Positions 1 to 8,372 of a stretch of 47,665 nt of DNA are shown piece after piece. The stretch lies in contig CALBAX010000036.1 of NCBI GenBank assembly GCA_937926875.1, forward strand, positions 1 to 47,665. Direction: 5' to 3'. A program made the position numbers and the translations under genes. The notes below the pieces were generated by a model, which did no database searches, had not been told where the DNA came from, and was given only the letters and a program-made list of their open reading frames with translations. The stretch comes from an uncultured Desulfovibrio sp. GTDB lineage: Bacteria > Desulfobacterota > Desulfovibrionia > Desulfovibrionales > Desulfovibrionaceae. Positions within the stretch are counted from its first letter, which is position 1. Each line of letters begins with the position of its first letter.

Positions 1-31
1 CAGCAGAGGGGTCTCTCCTCCCCTCAAAATA

Positions 32-86
32 CGGCCTGCAGGGCCGTGCCCGTTGCGACGCAGGAAGCTACGGGCATCGACAGCAG
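32..86 (-). repeat. Dispersed intergenic repeat family I, copy A
   Basis: On the minus strand this stretch matches 9339-9393 over 55 bp with two differences. The core reads CGTAGCTTCCTGCGTCGCAA and is enclosed by a 7-bp inverted repeat (TGCCCGT / ACGGGCA), so it could fold as a stem with a loop of about 16 nt. It sits just downstream of the aldolase stop codon. No reading frame here looks like a protein. Confidence 0.75.
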
Positions 87-113
87 CGCGAAGGATTCCC
101 CTCCCTCAAAAGA

Positions 114-764
114 CTAACATAACCCCGCCAGCAGCTGGATGGCGGCCAGATGTTCCAGTTCTTCGCTGAGGGTGAGGGCCTGGCCCAGGCAGGGGGCCGT
201 GGCGCACAGGCCGTGGCGGGTCATCCACACGGCCTCGAAGTCACGGGCGGCCTGCCCCACAGCCTCGGCCAGCTCGCGGGTGCCGGGCTCGAAGGCCGGG
301 GCATAGCCCAGCCGGGCCCGCCAGACGCCGGATTCGAAGACCGGCAGCTTCAAAAAACGCTCCTGCCAGTCCGCCTGGCCTTCCAGCTTCAGGGCCAGGG
401 CCAGCAGCTGCCGGGGATGGGTATGCAGGATGGCCCCGCACCGGGGCCGGGCCGCGTAGACTTCCAGATGCATGAGGCCTTCGCTGGACGAAGGACCGCC
501 GTACAGGGTGGCGCCGCTGCGGGCATCCAGCACGCAGAGGTCCTGGAGCGTCAGGCGCCCCTTGGCCGCGCCGCTGCGGGTGATGACGATGCGCTCGCCT
601 TCGGGGCTTTGCCAGCGGCAGCTGGCGTTGCCGTTGCAGCCGGCCAGCATGCCGCCGTGCCAGGCTTCGCGGCAGACGTCGGCCAGCTCCCGGACGATGG
701 CCGGCGGCAGGGCCGCCAGGGCGATGTCCCGGCCCTGGCGCTGATGGAAACAAGGAAAGGACAT
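114..764 (-). CDS. Class II aldolase/adducin family protein
   Basis: A 216-residue protein of the zinc-dependent class II aldolase fold (fuculose-phosphate aldolase, RhaD, AraD and methylthioribulose-phosphate dehydratase families). The fold's landmarks are visible: a GNAS phosphate-binding segment near residue 45, SSSEG with the expected catalytic Glu near 93-97, the HTHP zinc pair near residue 114, and a third zinc His in TRHG near 183. The usual length is about 200-220 residues, so it is full length. It starts only 3 nt after the thiL stop, with a GGAGG site inside the end of thiL, so it is probably translated with thiL and pcrA. The exact substrate cannot be read from sequence. A sugar-phosphate aldolase or methylthioribulose-1-phosphate dehydratase role is an inference. 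Family call is firm, function is open. Confidence 0.85.
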   Translation of the reverse strand: MSFPCFHQRQGRDIALAALPPAIVRELADVCREAWHGGMLAGCNGNASCRWQSPEGERIVITRSGAAKGRLTLQDLCVLDARSGATLYGGPSSSEGLMHLEVYAARPRCGAILHTHPRQLLALALKLEGQADWQERFLKLPVFESGVWRARLGYAPAFEPGTRELAEAVGQAARDFEAVWMTRHGLCATAPCLGQALTLSEELEHLAAIQLLAGLC

Positions 765-767
765 GGT

Positions 768-1817
768 CTAGGCCTCCGCGGATACGGCAAAATGGTCGAA
801 GCCCTGGAGCGCGTCCAGCGGTTCGTTGTTGCAGGTCAGTTCGCCGTCGTCGGTGATGGTGCCGATGCTCATGAAGCCGGGGATGGCCGCATGCAGGATG
901 GGCAGCATGTCCGGGGCGCAGGAGCCCAGCAGGGCGTAATCCTCGCCGCCCAGCAGGGCTTCGTGCACGGGGTTGAGCCCGTTCTCGCGGGCATGGCGCA
1001 CCACTTCGGGATGGAGCATGCCCTGCGGCAGCAGGATGGCCGCCCCCAGACCGCTGTCCGTGGCGGTGCCCGTGTCGCCTTCGCGCCGGGCCCGGCTCTC
1101 GCCGGTACGGCCCAGCAGGCGCGGCAGGTCGCGCATGATTCCGTCGGAAAGGTCCATCAGCGCCGGGGGCCGGGCATTGGCGCCCGCCCGGGCCAGCATG
1201 AGCCCGGCATCCACCTGCGGCACGGGCAAAAGATGCGCGGCGCAGGCAGCGGGCCAGTGTTCCAGCGCGGCCCGGCCTTCCTTCTCCAGCACATGCAGGC
1301 CCACGCGGGCCAGGCCCGGACGCCCCACCACGAACAGGCTGTCCCCGGGCATGGAGCCGCCCCGCACGAGGAAGTCCCCGCCCGTGTAGGATTCGCCCCA
1401 GATGGTGATGCTCACGTGCAGGAAGGGGCTGCGGGACAAGTCCCCGCCCGCCAGGGCCAGACGCTGTTCCTGTGCCAGAGCGGCCATGCCGGAGAAAAAG
1501 CGGTCGAGCCACACGGCATCCACGTCATCGGGCAGGCCCAGGGCCAGGGTGAAGGCCAGCGGACGGCCGCCGCAGGCCGCGATGTCGCTCACGTTGACGG
1601 CCAGGGCCTTGTGGCCGATCTCTTCGGGCGTGAAATAGGAACGCCGGAAGTGGACATCCTCCAGGAAAAGGTCGCTGCTCACACACAGGGGCGTGCCGGC
1701 CTTGAGCACGGCGCAGTCGTCGCCCCTGCCCAGCAGCAGGGAAGGATGCGTGGCCGGGAAATGCCGGGCCAGACCGGCAAGGATGCTGTCTTCAGAAGCG
1801 CGCGAAGGCTGGGACAT
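768..1817 (-). CDS. thiL: Thiamine-monophosphate kinase
   Basis: ThiL phosphorylates thiamine monophosphate with ATP to give thiamine diphosphate, the last step of cofactor synthesis. The 349-residue protein has the family's acidic metal/ATP motifs: GRGDDCAVL near residue 30, SSDLFLEDVHF near 47, a GGDLSRS segment near 125, DLSDGIMRDL near 222 and GGEDYALL near 292. Length is slightly above the usual 310-330 because of an Arg/Gly-rich loop near residues 237-253. The ATG lies one base after the helicase stop (TGATATG), so the two genes are translationally coupled. Other thiamine genes are not in the window, so placement with a helicase is probably only a shared transcript. Confidence 0.93.
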   Translation of the reverse strand: MSQPSRASEDSILAGLARHFPATHPSLLLGRGDDCAVLKAGTPLCVSSDLFLEDVHFRRSYFTPEEIGHKALAVNVSDIAACGGRPLAFTLALGLPDDVDAVWLDRFFSGMAALAQEQRLALAGGDLSRSPFLHVSITIWGESYTGGDFLVRGGSMPGDSLFVVGRPGLARVGLHVLEKEGRAALEHWPAACAAHLLPVPQVDAGLMLARAGANARPPALMDLSDGIMRDLPRLLGRTGESRARREGDTGTATDSGLGAAILLPQGMLHPEVVRHARENGLNPVHEALLGGEDYALLGSCAPDMLPILHAAIPGFMSIGTITDDGELTCNNEPLDALQGFDHFAVSAEA

Positions 1818-1818
1818 A

Positions 1819-4182
1819 TCAGTCCTCCAGTTGCAGATAGTCGGCCAGGATGACCTTGATCCCGAAACCGGAAAAACTCACCTGCACCTTGTTCGGGGGC
1901 ATGAGGCCGAGGATCTTGCCCCGGCCGAAGATCTTGTGGCGGCAGAAGCAGGGCCGCCTGCCCGCGGCCACGGCCCCGGCGGCCGCCAGCACCGGACCAC
2001 CGGTGGCGTCCCCGGCGGGAGCGGCAGGGGCAGGCGCGGCCGGACGGCCGCTGCCCGCGGCGCCTCCCGGCCGTTCGTCCAGGGGCAGCTGGCAGTCATC
2101 GGCATCCTGCAGGGCGCGGGTGGCGGCCAGACGCTGGGCCGGGCTCAGTCCGGCAGGGGCGGCAAGGCCCGTGTGACGGCCGCGGCCAAAGCCCGCGCCG
2201 GGGCCGGACGGGGCCGCACGGCCACCGAAAGGATCGGCGAACATGCCGCCGCGCGCCCGTTTGCTCAGACCGCCGCCGTAGCTTTCCACCCACTCCTCGG
2301 CCAGCCCGGCGGGCAGCTCGCGCACGAAGGGGCTCTGGGCCACGTGCTGCGTGCCCTGCTCGGCCTTGCTGTAGATGGTGGCCGGCGAATACAGGTCAAG
2401 CTCCTGCCGGGCGCGGGTGCAGGCCACGTACATCAGGCGGCGTTCCTCCTCGAAGTCCTCGGGGCGCGCCAGCGCGTGACGCGAGGGGAAGCGGTCCTCC
2501 ACCAGATCGATGATCAGCACGGCGTTCCACTCCAGGCCCTTGGCCGAGTGCACCGTGGAAAGGGTGATGCGGCCCTCGTTGTCCTCGTCCTCCTCGTCAG
2601 GGGAATCCAGGGCCAGATCGGCCAGGAACAGGTCCAGGTCGTTATAGCCCGAGGCCATCTGCAGGATCTCTTCCAGTCCCTGCTGGCGGCGGGGCCAGTC
2701 TTCGGGATAGCGGCTCTCCAGCACGGGCCGGTAATGGTCCACGATGAGCTCCAGCGCCGTCACCGGATGCAGCGGCCGGGCGCGCATCTCGGCGATGAAG
2801 CGCAGGTCCTCGCGGAAGGAAGGGAAGCGGGCACAGGCCTTGTCCAGGGCCGGGCCGTCGGCGCTCTGGGCCACGTTGTAGAGCTTGAGCACGGTCTTGG
2901 GGCCGATGCCCTCGTGCAGCTCGGCCACCCGCGAGAAGGCGGGCATGTCCAGCGGGTTGAGCAGCAGGCGGGCGTAGGCCATGACGTCCTTGACGTGGGC
3001 CGCCTCGGTGTAGCGCAGGCCGCCGTACTTGCGGAAGGCGATGCCCGCCTGGTTGAGGGCCATCTCCAGATGGTAGGAATGGAAACCCGCCCGGAAGAGC
3101 ACCGCGATCTCGTGCGGCAGGTGCCGGGTCAGCAGATCCTCGATGCGGCGCACCACCAGCTTGGCCTGGCTCATGTCGCTGAGGGGCGTCACCAGGCGCA
3201 CCGGCGCGCCGCCCTCCTTGCGGGTGAACAGTTTTTTGCGGAAGGATTCCGCCGCGTGTTCCAGCAGGTTGTTGGCCACGTCCAGGATGGGCCGGGTGGA
3301 GCGGTAGTTCTCCTCCAGCCGGATGACGCGCGTGCCGGGGAAGAGTTTGGGGAAATCGAGGATGTTGCGCACATTGGCGCCCCGGAAGGCATAGATGGAC
3401 TGGGCCTCGTCGCCCACGGCCATGACGTTGCCGGGCGGCATGCCTTCGCCCTCCGGCCCGGCCAGCAGGCGCACGATGCGGGCCTGCACCAGGTTGGTGT
3501 CCTGATATTCGTCCACCAAAATGTGCGTGTAGCGGCGGCGCAGGTTCTCGGCAGCGCGCTCGTTGGTGCGCAGCAGATGCTCCAGCTCGAACAGCAGGTC
3601 GTCGTAGTCCAGCAGGCCCTTTTCCTTGCGGTAGGCATCATAGGCCTCGCCCAGCTGCATCAGCGGCTCGGCATAGGGCAGCAGGTGGAAGGCCTCGCGC
3701 TGCAGGACCTCGTCCAGGCGCATCTCCTTGTTCCGGGCCTTGCTCAAAAAGCCCACGATGGCCTGGGTACGCGGGAAGGAGCGGTCGCCCTTGCCCAGCC
3801 GGAGGGCATCCTTGCAGGCCTTGACCGCCGCATTGATGTCCGCGCTGTCCATGACCGTGAAGGGGCGGTCCTCCAGCCAGTCGGGACGGTAACGGCGCAG
3901 CACGCCGAAAGCGAAGGAGTGGAAGGTGCCGCCCTGCACCAGGCTCAGGGCATGGTCGGACAGGGCCGCGGCCCGCTGCAGCATCTCCTGCGCCGCCTTG
4001 CGGGTGAAGGTGAGCAGCAGCATGGATTCCGGCGGGACGCCATGATCCGCCAGCCAGGACAGGCGGTAGGTGATGGTGCGGGTCTTGCCGGAACCGGCGC
4101 CGGCCACGACCAGGACCGGCCCGTCGCCGCAGGTGGCGGCCTCGTATTGGGCGCTGTTGAGCGCGTGCGCGTAATCAATCAT
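1819..4182 (-). CDS. pcrA: ATP-dependent DNA helicase of the UvrD/PcrA type
   Basis: A 787-residue superfamily 1A 3'-5' helicase acting in nucleotide excision repair, replication and removal of RNA polymerase. Motifs in order: Q motif (LNSAQ, residue 9), Walker A AGAGSGKT near 28, TFTRKAA near 59, DEYQDTN near 225, GDEAQSIYAFRGA near 258, ENYRST near 292, TVHSAKGLEW near 546 and VACTRAR near 596. Residues about 640-740 form a long Gly/Ala/Pro-rich linker. It leads to a C-terminal module (FGRGKILG near 755) that resembles the PcrA Tudor-like RNA-polymerase-binding domain. The gene leads the pcrA-thiL-aldolase operon. UvrD and PcrA cannot be separated confidently here. Confidence 0.93.
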   Translation of the reverse strand: MIDYAHALNSAQYEAATCGDGPVLVVAGAGSGKTRTITYRLSWLADHGVPPESMLLLTFTRKAAQEMLQRAAALSDHALSLVQGGTFHSFAFGVLRRYRPDWLEDRPFTVMDSADINAAVKACKDALRLGKGDRSFPRTQAIVGFLSKARNKEMRLDEVLQREAFHLLPYAEPLMQLGEAYDAYRKEKGLLDYDDLLFELEHLLRTNERAAENLRRRYTHILVDEYQDTNLVQARIVRLLAGPEGEGMPPGNVMAVGDEAQSIYAFRGANVRNILDFPKLFPGTRVIRLEENYRSTRPILDVANNLLEHAAESFRKKLFTRKEGGAPVRLVTPLSDMSQAKLVVRRIEDLLTRHLPHEIAVLFRAGFHSYHLEMALNQAGIAFRKYGGLRYTEAAHVKDVMAYARLLLNPLDMPAFSRVAELHEGIGPKTVLKLYNVAQSADGPALDKACARFPSFREDLRFIAEMRARPLHPVTALELIVDHYRPVLESRYPEDWPRRQQGLEEILQMASGYNDLDLFLADLALDSPDEEDEDNEGRITLSTVHSAKGLEWNAVLIIDLVEDRFPSRHALARPEDFEEERRLMYVACTRARQELDLYSPATIYSKAEQGTQHVAQSPFVRELPAGLAEEWVESYGGGLSKRARGGMFADPFGGRAAPSGPGAGFGRGRHTGLAAPAGLSPAQRLAATRALQDADDCQLPLDERPGGAAGSGRPAAPAPAAPAGDATGGPVLAAAGAVAAGRRPCFCRHKIFGRGKILGLMPPNKVQVSFSGFGIKVILADYLQLED

Positions 4183-4487
4183 CGTTACAGATTAGCATAA
4201 AGGCGCTGGGCAGGCCAGTAGCGGGGAAGGGGGGAGGCCGCTCCGGCGCGGGCTGAAGAAGAACGGCAGCCAGACCGGCCAGCATGATGGCGCGCCCGAC
4301 GGATGGCGGAAGGTTCCATCAATCCCAAAGGCACCGGTGCGACAACAGGCCAGCAGCGCCCCTCCTGTTTCCTCTTTCCCGCATCCCTCTCCCCTGCCCA
4401 GTAGGGAAAGGAAGAGCCCACCACCAGTTGACGCCGCCGGACGGGAATCGTAAAGTGGCTTGAAATTTTTTGCACAAAGGATTTTCC
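4183..4487. other. Intergenic region between divergent pcrA and the 4488 gene
   Basis: About 300 bp without a convincing gene. Apart from the promoter at 4428-4456 for the rightward gene, I see no hairpin with a T-run and no repeat copy. A leftward promoter for pcrA should lie here but none stands out. Confidence 0.6.
4428..4456 (+). promoter_or_regulatory. Sigma-70 type promoter
   Basis: TTGACG, then 17 bp, then TAAAGT. It lies 31 bp upstream of the ATG of the unknown gene at 4488, in the right direction. Confidence 0.6.
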
Positions 4488-5009
4488 ATGCCCACGCCTC
4501 AAGAAGAATTCCAGAATGCCGTCCTGCGCATACTGGAAACCGTGATGTTCGAGAACTGGATCCGTTTCTATTTCCTCACTGAAAAGCTGGATGCGCCTGT
4601 GGAAGAAGGCGCGGAAAAGCCCCTGTTCGTGGCCATCCCCGAGCAGGGCATGCAGCGCATCAGGGAACTGTACCCCGAGCTGCTGCCCCTGGCCGAAAGC
4701 CTGAACGGCAAGGAGATCAGCTTTGCCCTGTCGCAGCAGGCCGTCTGTTCCTTCGTCATGGAACATCTGGACGGCAAGGTCATGCCGCAGCGCATGGCTG
4801 AGACCGTGTTCGACAGCACCACCTTCCAGACCCGCATGCAGCTGTTCAACGCCTGGGTGCAGATGCACGAGAACCAGCTGGACCAGAACTTCATGGAGTT
4901 CGGCAGCTGGCGCGAACTGTTCGCCCAGTGGTGTTCCACGGACCAGGTGAAGGAACTGGCCACCCGCATGGCCGCACCGCGCACCGAAGGCAACGGCACC
5001 ACCCACTAG
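4488..5009 (+). CDS. Conserved-looking hypothetical protein
   Basis: A 173-residue acidic, soluble protein that I do not recognise. No signal peptide, membrane segment, metal-binding Cys pattern or nucleotide-binding loop is visible. It is predicted largely helical, with many Met, Phe and Gln residues. The ATG at 4488 is chosen because AAAGGA lies 7 nt upstream; a TTG 18 nt earlier is in frame but has no such site. It is preceded by a good promoter (4428-4456), and its stop lies 2 nt before the start of the methyltransferase, so the two are almost certainly co-transcribed. Coding potential is strong: the codon-position GC bias matches its neighbours. The function is unknown. Confidence 0.85.
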   Translation: MPTPQEEFQNAVLRILETVMFENWIRFYFLTEKLDAPVEEGAEKPLFVAIPEQGMQRIRELYPELLPLAESLNGKEISFALSQQAVCSFVMEHLDGKVMPQRMAETVFDSTTFQTRMQLFNAWVQMHENQLDQNFMEFGSWRELFAQWCSTDQVKELATRMAAPRTEGNGTTH

Positions 5010-5011
5010 TC

Positions 5012-5761
5012 ATGGCAGATCCTGTGGCCGCCTCCGGGGCGGCAGGCATGTTCCGCGCCGGGACGGTCCTGCGACCGCCCCGGCCTTCGCTTCTGGACGC
5101 CGTGGCGCACAGCGCCGTGCTCCGGGCCCTGGCCGCCTGGCGCGACAACGGCGGCGGGCAGCCCCCCCTGCTGCTGGACGGCACGGCCGGCAACGGCCAT
5201 GACTGCCTTTTCCTGGCCCGCCAGGCCCCGGCGGGCAGCCTGCTGCTGGCCCTGGACATCCAGGAGGCCGCCCTGCAGGCCAGCCGGGCACGGCTGGGAC
5301 AGGCAGGCGTGGCGGCACGCTGCTGCGCCTCGGCTGCGGCGGCCTGTGGCCTGCCCCCCCTCCCCCCTGATACGACGGACGTCCGTCTCGTCCTCCATTC
5401 CCATGCGGCCCTGCCACAGCTGCTGGACGCCCTGCCCGAAGACGACAGGCAACGGCCCCTGCTGGCGGGCATCTTCAATTTCGGTTACCTCCCGGGCACG
5501 GACAAGCGCTGCACCACCACGGCAGCGGGCAGCCTGGCGGCCGTGGACGCCCTGCTGGAACGTCTCGCCCCGCAGGGCTGCCTGAGCCTGCACTGCTATA
5601 CCGGCCATGAAGGCGGCGCCGCCGAAGAGGCCGCCCTTGCCCAAAGGCTGGCCCGGCTGGAACCCCGGCGCTGGCGTGTGCTGCACTGCCGGGACGCCAA
5701 CCGGGAGAACCACGGTGAAAGCATTTTGCTGGCCGAACGCCTGCCTGTGCGGCAACGCTGA
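5012..5761 (+). CDS. Class I SAM-dependent methyltransferase, YtqB/putative rRNA methylase family
   Basis: A 249-residue protein with the SAM-binding motif I DGTAGNGHDCLFLA near residue 53. It also has an acidic residue ending the second strand (ALDIQ) and the FNFGYLPGTDK segment typical of the YtqB-type rRNA methylase family (PF06962). Family members methylate RNA; B. subtilis MnmM/YtqB modifies the wobble uridine of tRNA. Which substrate applies here is inference. Length is somewhat above the usual 190 residues because of a loop-rich N-terminus, and an internal Met at 5048 is a possible alternative start. It follows the upstream gene by 2 nt and is closed by a terminator at 5774-5798. Confidence 0.85.
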   Translation: MADPVAASGAAGMFRAGTVLRPPRPSLLDAVAHSAVLRALAAWRDNGGGQPPLLLDGTAGNGHDCLFLARQAPAGSLLLALDIQEAALQASRARLGQAGVAARCCASAAAACGLPPLPPDTTDVRLVLHSHAALPQLLDALPEDDRQRPLLAGIFNFGYLPGTDKRCTTTAAGSLAAVDALLERLAPQGCLSLHCYTGHEGGAAEEAALAQRLARLEPRRWRVLHCRDANRENHGESILLAERLPVRQR

Positions 5762-5773
5762 TCCCCGACCTGA

Positions 5774-5798
5774 AAGGCCCCCGGAAGGGGCTTTTTTT
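5774..5798 (+). terminator. Rho-independent terminator
   Basis: GC-rich hairpin (GCCCC / GGGGC with a short loop) followed by seven T, 12 nt after the methyltransferase stop. Confidence 0.8.
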
Positions 5799-6058
5799 AC
5801 AGGATTTTCCTGTCCGGAAAAATCTGGAAAATATCTCATGAAATATTTTATGATATAAAAATAGTTATTAAATTCAGTATATTAAAAAAACAGGGCTCAA
5901 CGGAAGAACGCGGAAACAACCCCTTTTTTATCCCTAACCTATTGCATTTTCATCATTGCCAGCATAATCTTAGCGTTAAGGATGTATTTGTGTCGCCTGT
6001 CCTCGGGCAGGGGCCGGACGGACCGGCGGCACGCTTTTTAGTAGTAAGGGAGAGAAAG

Positions 6059-7693
6059 ATGGCTTGGACTCAGGTTTACGAACCTCTGGGAGGCATCGGC
6101 CTGTCGGCACTGGCGGCATCCGTACCGCTGATCATTCTGTTCTACATGCTGGCTTTCCGGCAGGCGAAAGGTCATATCGCCGCTGTGGCCGGTCTGGTGG
6201 GCGCCCTGCTGGTGGCCATCCTGGTCTGGAAGATGCCGGTAGGCCTGGCAGTCAACTCCGTGGCGCTGGGGGCCTGCTTCGGCCTGTTCCCCATCGTCTG
6301 GATCGTCATCACGGCCGTGTGGGTCTACAACATGACCGTGGAATCCGGTGAGTTCGAGATCATCAAAGACTCCCTGGCCCGCCTGACCGACGACCGTCGT
6401 CTGCAGGCCCTGTTCATCGCCTTTGCCTTCTCCTGCTTCATCGAAGGTACCGCCGGTTTCGGTACGCCTGTGGCCATCGCCGCCGCCATGCTGGTGGGCC
6501 TGGGCTTCACCCCGCTGTGGGGCGCCGGTATCGCCCTGATCGCCAATACCGCCCCCGTGGCCTTCGGCGCCATCGGCGTGCCGCTGATCGTGGCCGCCCA
6601 GGTGTCCGGCCTTGACCAGATGACCGTCTCCGCCATTGCCGGTCGCCAGCTGCCCCTGCTGTCCCTGATCGTGCCCCTGTGGGTCTGCGTGGTCATGTGC
6701 GGCTTCAAACGTTCCATGGAAGTGCTGCCCGCCATCATCGTGGCCGGTGTGGCCTTTGGTGGCGCGCAGTTCCTGCTGGCCAACTTCCACGGCCCGACCC
6801 TGCCTGACATCGGTTCCGCCATCGCCACCATCGTGGCCCTGATGCTGCTGCTCAAGGTCTGGCAGCCCAAGAGCATCTTCCGCTTCGAAGGCGAAGCCCC
6901 CTCCAACCTGGAAGGCCAGGGCTACCCCCTGTCCGTCGTCATGCGCGCCTGGGCCCCCTATCTGGTGCTGGCCGTGTTCGTGTTCTTCTGGGGCCTGGGT
7001 TCCTTCAAGGCCATCCTCAATGGCATCCCCGGTACCGTGTTCAACATCTCCTGGCCCGGCCTGGATGGCGAAGTCATGAAGACCGCCCCCATCGTGCAGG
7101 CTGACGCCGTGTACGGCGCCAAGTTCACCTTCAACTGGCTGTCTGCTGGCGGTACCGCCATCCTGCTGTCCGGTCTGGTGTCCGTGCCCTTCATGCCCAA
7201 GTACGGTTACGGCAAGGCCATCGCCTGCTTCATGCGCACCCTGAAGCAGCTGACCTTCCCCATCCTGACCATCGCCATGATCCTGGGCCTGGCTTACCTG
7301 ATGAACTACTCCGGCATGAGCTCCACCCTGGGTCTGGCCTTCACCCACACCGGTTGGCTGTTCCCCTTCTTCTCTCCCCTGCTGGGCTGGCTGGGCGTGT
7401 TCCTGACCGGTTCCGACACGTCCTCCTGCGCCCTGTTCGGCGGCATGCAGAAGGACACCGCCCTGGCCGTGGGCATGCGCCCCGAACTGGCCGTGGCCTC
7501 CAACGCCTCTGGTGGCGTGACCGCCAAGATGATCTCGCCCCAGTCCCTGTCCGTGGCTACCGCCGCCACCAACAATGCCGGTCAGGAAGGCAAGCTCTTC
7601 CGCTTCACCATCGGTCACAGCATCGGCATGACCCTGGTGCTCTGCGTGCTGGCCTACCTGCAGGCTGGTCCCCTTTCCTGGATGCTGCCCTAA
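6059..7693 (+). CDS. lldP: L-lactate permease (LctP/LldP family)
   Basis: A 544-residue inner-membrane protein with about 13 hydrophobic segments, close to the 551 residues of E. coli LldP. Family hallmarks include the EGTAGFGTPVAIAAA segment near residue 133, FGAIGVP near 175 and the C-terminal GSDTSSCALFGGMQ near 454. It imports L-lactate (also D-lactate or glycolate in relatives) with protons. Lactate is the classic electron donor of Desulfovibrio. ATG 6059 is chosen because AAGGGAGA lies just upstream and the N-terminus then matches the family; an in-frame upstream extension has no such support. It is a single-gene unit here, with terminator 7737-7764. The 200 bp before it are strikingly AT-rich and probably hold the promoter, but no strong match was found. 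Confidence 0.95.
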   Translation: MAWTQVYEPLGGIGLSALAASVPLIILFYMLAFRQAKGHIAAVAGLVGALLVAILVWKMPVGLAVNSVALGACFGLFPIVWIVITAVWVYNMTVESGEFEIIKDSLARLTDDRRLQALFIAFAFSCFIEGTAGFGTPVAIAAAMLVGLGFTPLWGAGIALIANTAPVAFGAIGVPLIVAAQVSGLDQMTVSAIAGRQLPLLSLIVPLWVCVVMCGFKRSMEVLPAIIVAGVAFGGAQFLLANFHGPTLPDIGSAIATIVALMLLLKVWQPKSIFRFEGEAPSNLEGQGYPLSVVMRAWAPYLVLAVFVFFWGLGSFKAILNGIPGTVFNISWPGLDGEVMKTAPIVQADAVYGAKFTFNWLSAGGTAILLSGLVSVPFMPKYGYGKAIACFMRTLKQLTFPILTIAMILGLAYLMNYSGMSSTLGLAFTHTGWLFPFFSPLLGWLGVFLTGSDTSSCALFGGMQKDTALAVGMRPELAVASNASGGVTAKMISPQSLSVATAATNNAGQEGKLFRFTIGHSIGMTLVLCVLAYLQAGPLSWMLP

Positions 7694-7736
7694 CGGGTAC
7701 AGCGCAGGCTTGAGGGCCTGACAGACCAACGTCGGC

Positions 7737-7764
7737 AAGGGCCCCGGTCTTCCGGGGCCCTTTT
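7737..7764 (+). terminator. Rho-independent terminator of lldP
   Basis: AAGGGCCCCGG, TCTT loop, CCGGGGCCCTTTT: a perfect stem about 44 bases after the lldP stop. Confidence 0.9.
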
Positions 7765-7935
7765 CGTATGAGGACGGCCCGCCGGCCTGCTCCGGCAAGG
7801 GCGCCCGGTGCTCCCGGCCGGAGCGGGGGAGAGCTGTCCCGCAGCGGCAGACAGGCCGCAGCCCCTCCTGCCTGCACGGCAGAGGCGCATCCTGACACAG
7901 GGGCAAAATCCCTGAACCGGCAGGAAGGAGTCGCC

Positions 7936-8127
7936 GTGCCCGAAGCCGGTGTTCCTGACCGCTCCCGCTTTTTCCTTGCAGCGGCCCTGCTCCCCATAGT
8001 ATGGGAGGCAGGGCGGCGTGCCCCCAGCGCCCTGGTTTGCTCTGGAAGAGCAGAAAAAAGCACCCTGGAAACGGAGCAGCCGGCGGATCCCCCGGGCTGC
8101 TGCCGCCCTGGCCGGCCCCGCCAGTGA
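7936..8127 (+). CDS. Doubtful small ORF with a good Shine-Dalgarno site
   Basis: A 63-codon frame starting at GTG with AAGGAG 4 nt upstream. The predicted peptide has one short hydrophobic stretch (FFLAAALLPIVW, residues 11-22) and then a Pro/Gly/Cys-rich tail. It lies in a long intergenic region, has no recognisable homologue, and its composition could arise by chance in GC-rich DNA. Listed only because of the ribosome site. Confidence 0.18.
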   Translation: MPEAGVPDRSRFFLAAALLPIVWEAGRRAPSALVCSGRAEKSTLETEQPADPPGCCRPGRPRQ

Positions 8128-8267
8128 AGGCGGTGTGCAATATTTTTGTCCCCCCGTATGGCTCCGGCAGGCCCTATGTAAAAAAAATTAAACGGTCTTT
8201 TCATTTGTAGCGAAATATAAAAACAATAAAAACAACAAGATAGAAAAAGATTTTGCTTTGCAAATCT

Positions 8268-8283
8268 TGGCACGCCTTATGCA
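8268..8283 (+). promoter_or_regulatory. Sigma-54 promoter upstream of speB
   Basis: TGGCACGCCTTATGCA matches the sigma-54 consensus (TGGCACG, 4 bp, TTGCA) with one mismatch. GG (-24) and GC (-12) are spaced by exactly 10 bp. A 7-bp inverted repeat (AAGATTT / AAATCTT) overlaps its upstream edge. Transcription should begin near 8294, facing speB. Confidence 0.75.
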
Positions 8284-8325
8284 GTAAGCTAAGTACCTTC
8301 CTTTCTTACTGACAGTTCAACCTAA

Positions 8326-8354
8326 ACGGCCTGCCCCCCCAGCAGGCCGTTTTT
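8326..8354 (+). terminator. Terminator in the speB leader (possible attenuator)
   Basis: ACGGCCTGC and GCAGGCCGT form a perfect 9-bp stem with a C-rich loop, followed by five T. It lies between the sigma-54 promoter and the speB ribosome site (GGAG at 8361), so a transcript from that promoter must pass it to reach speB. Confidence 0.75.
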
Positions 8355-8372
8355 CTGTCTGGAGACACGAGC

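Larger units (their letters stand above)
7694..8372. other. Intergenic region between lldP and speB
   Basis: About 680 bp. It holds the lldP terminator, a doubtful 63-codon ORF (7936-8127), an AT-rich stretch from 8160, an inverted repeat (AAGATTT / AAATCTT, 8247-8268), a sigma-54 promoter and a leader terminator directly before speB. Confidence 0.6.

Noticed and set aside
6038..8140. 700-codon minus frame over lldP
   Set aside because: Gly/His/Gln-rich shadow of the lactate permease on the other strand.
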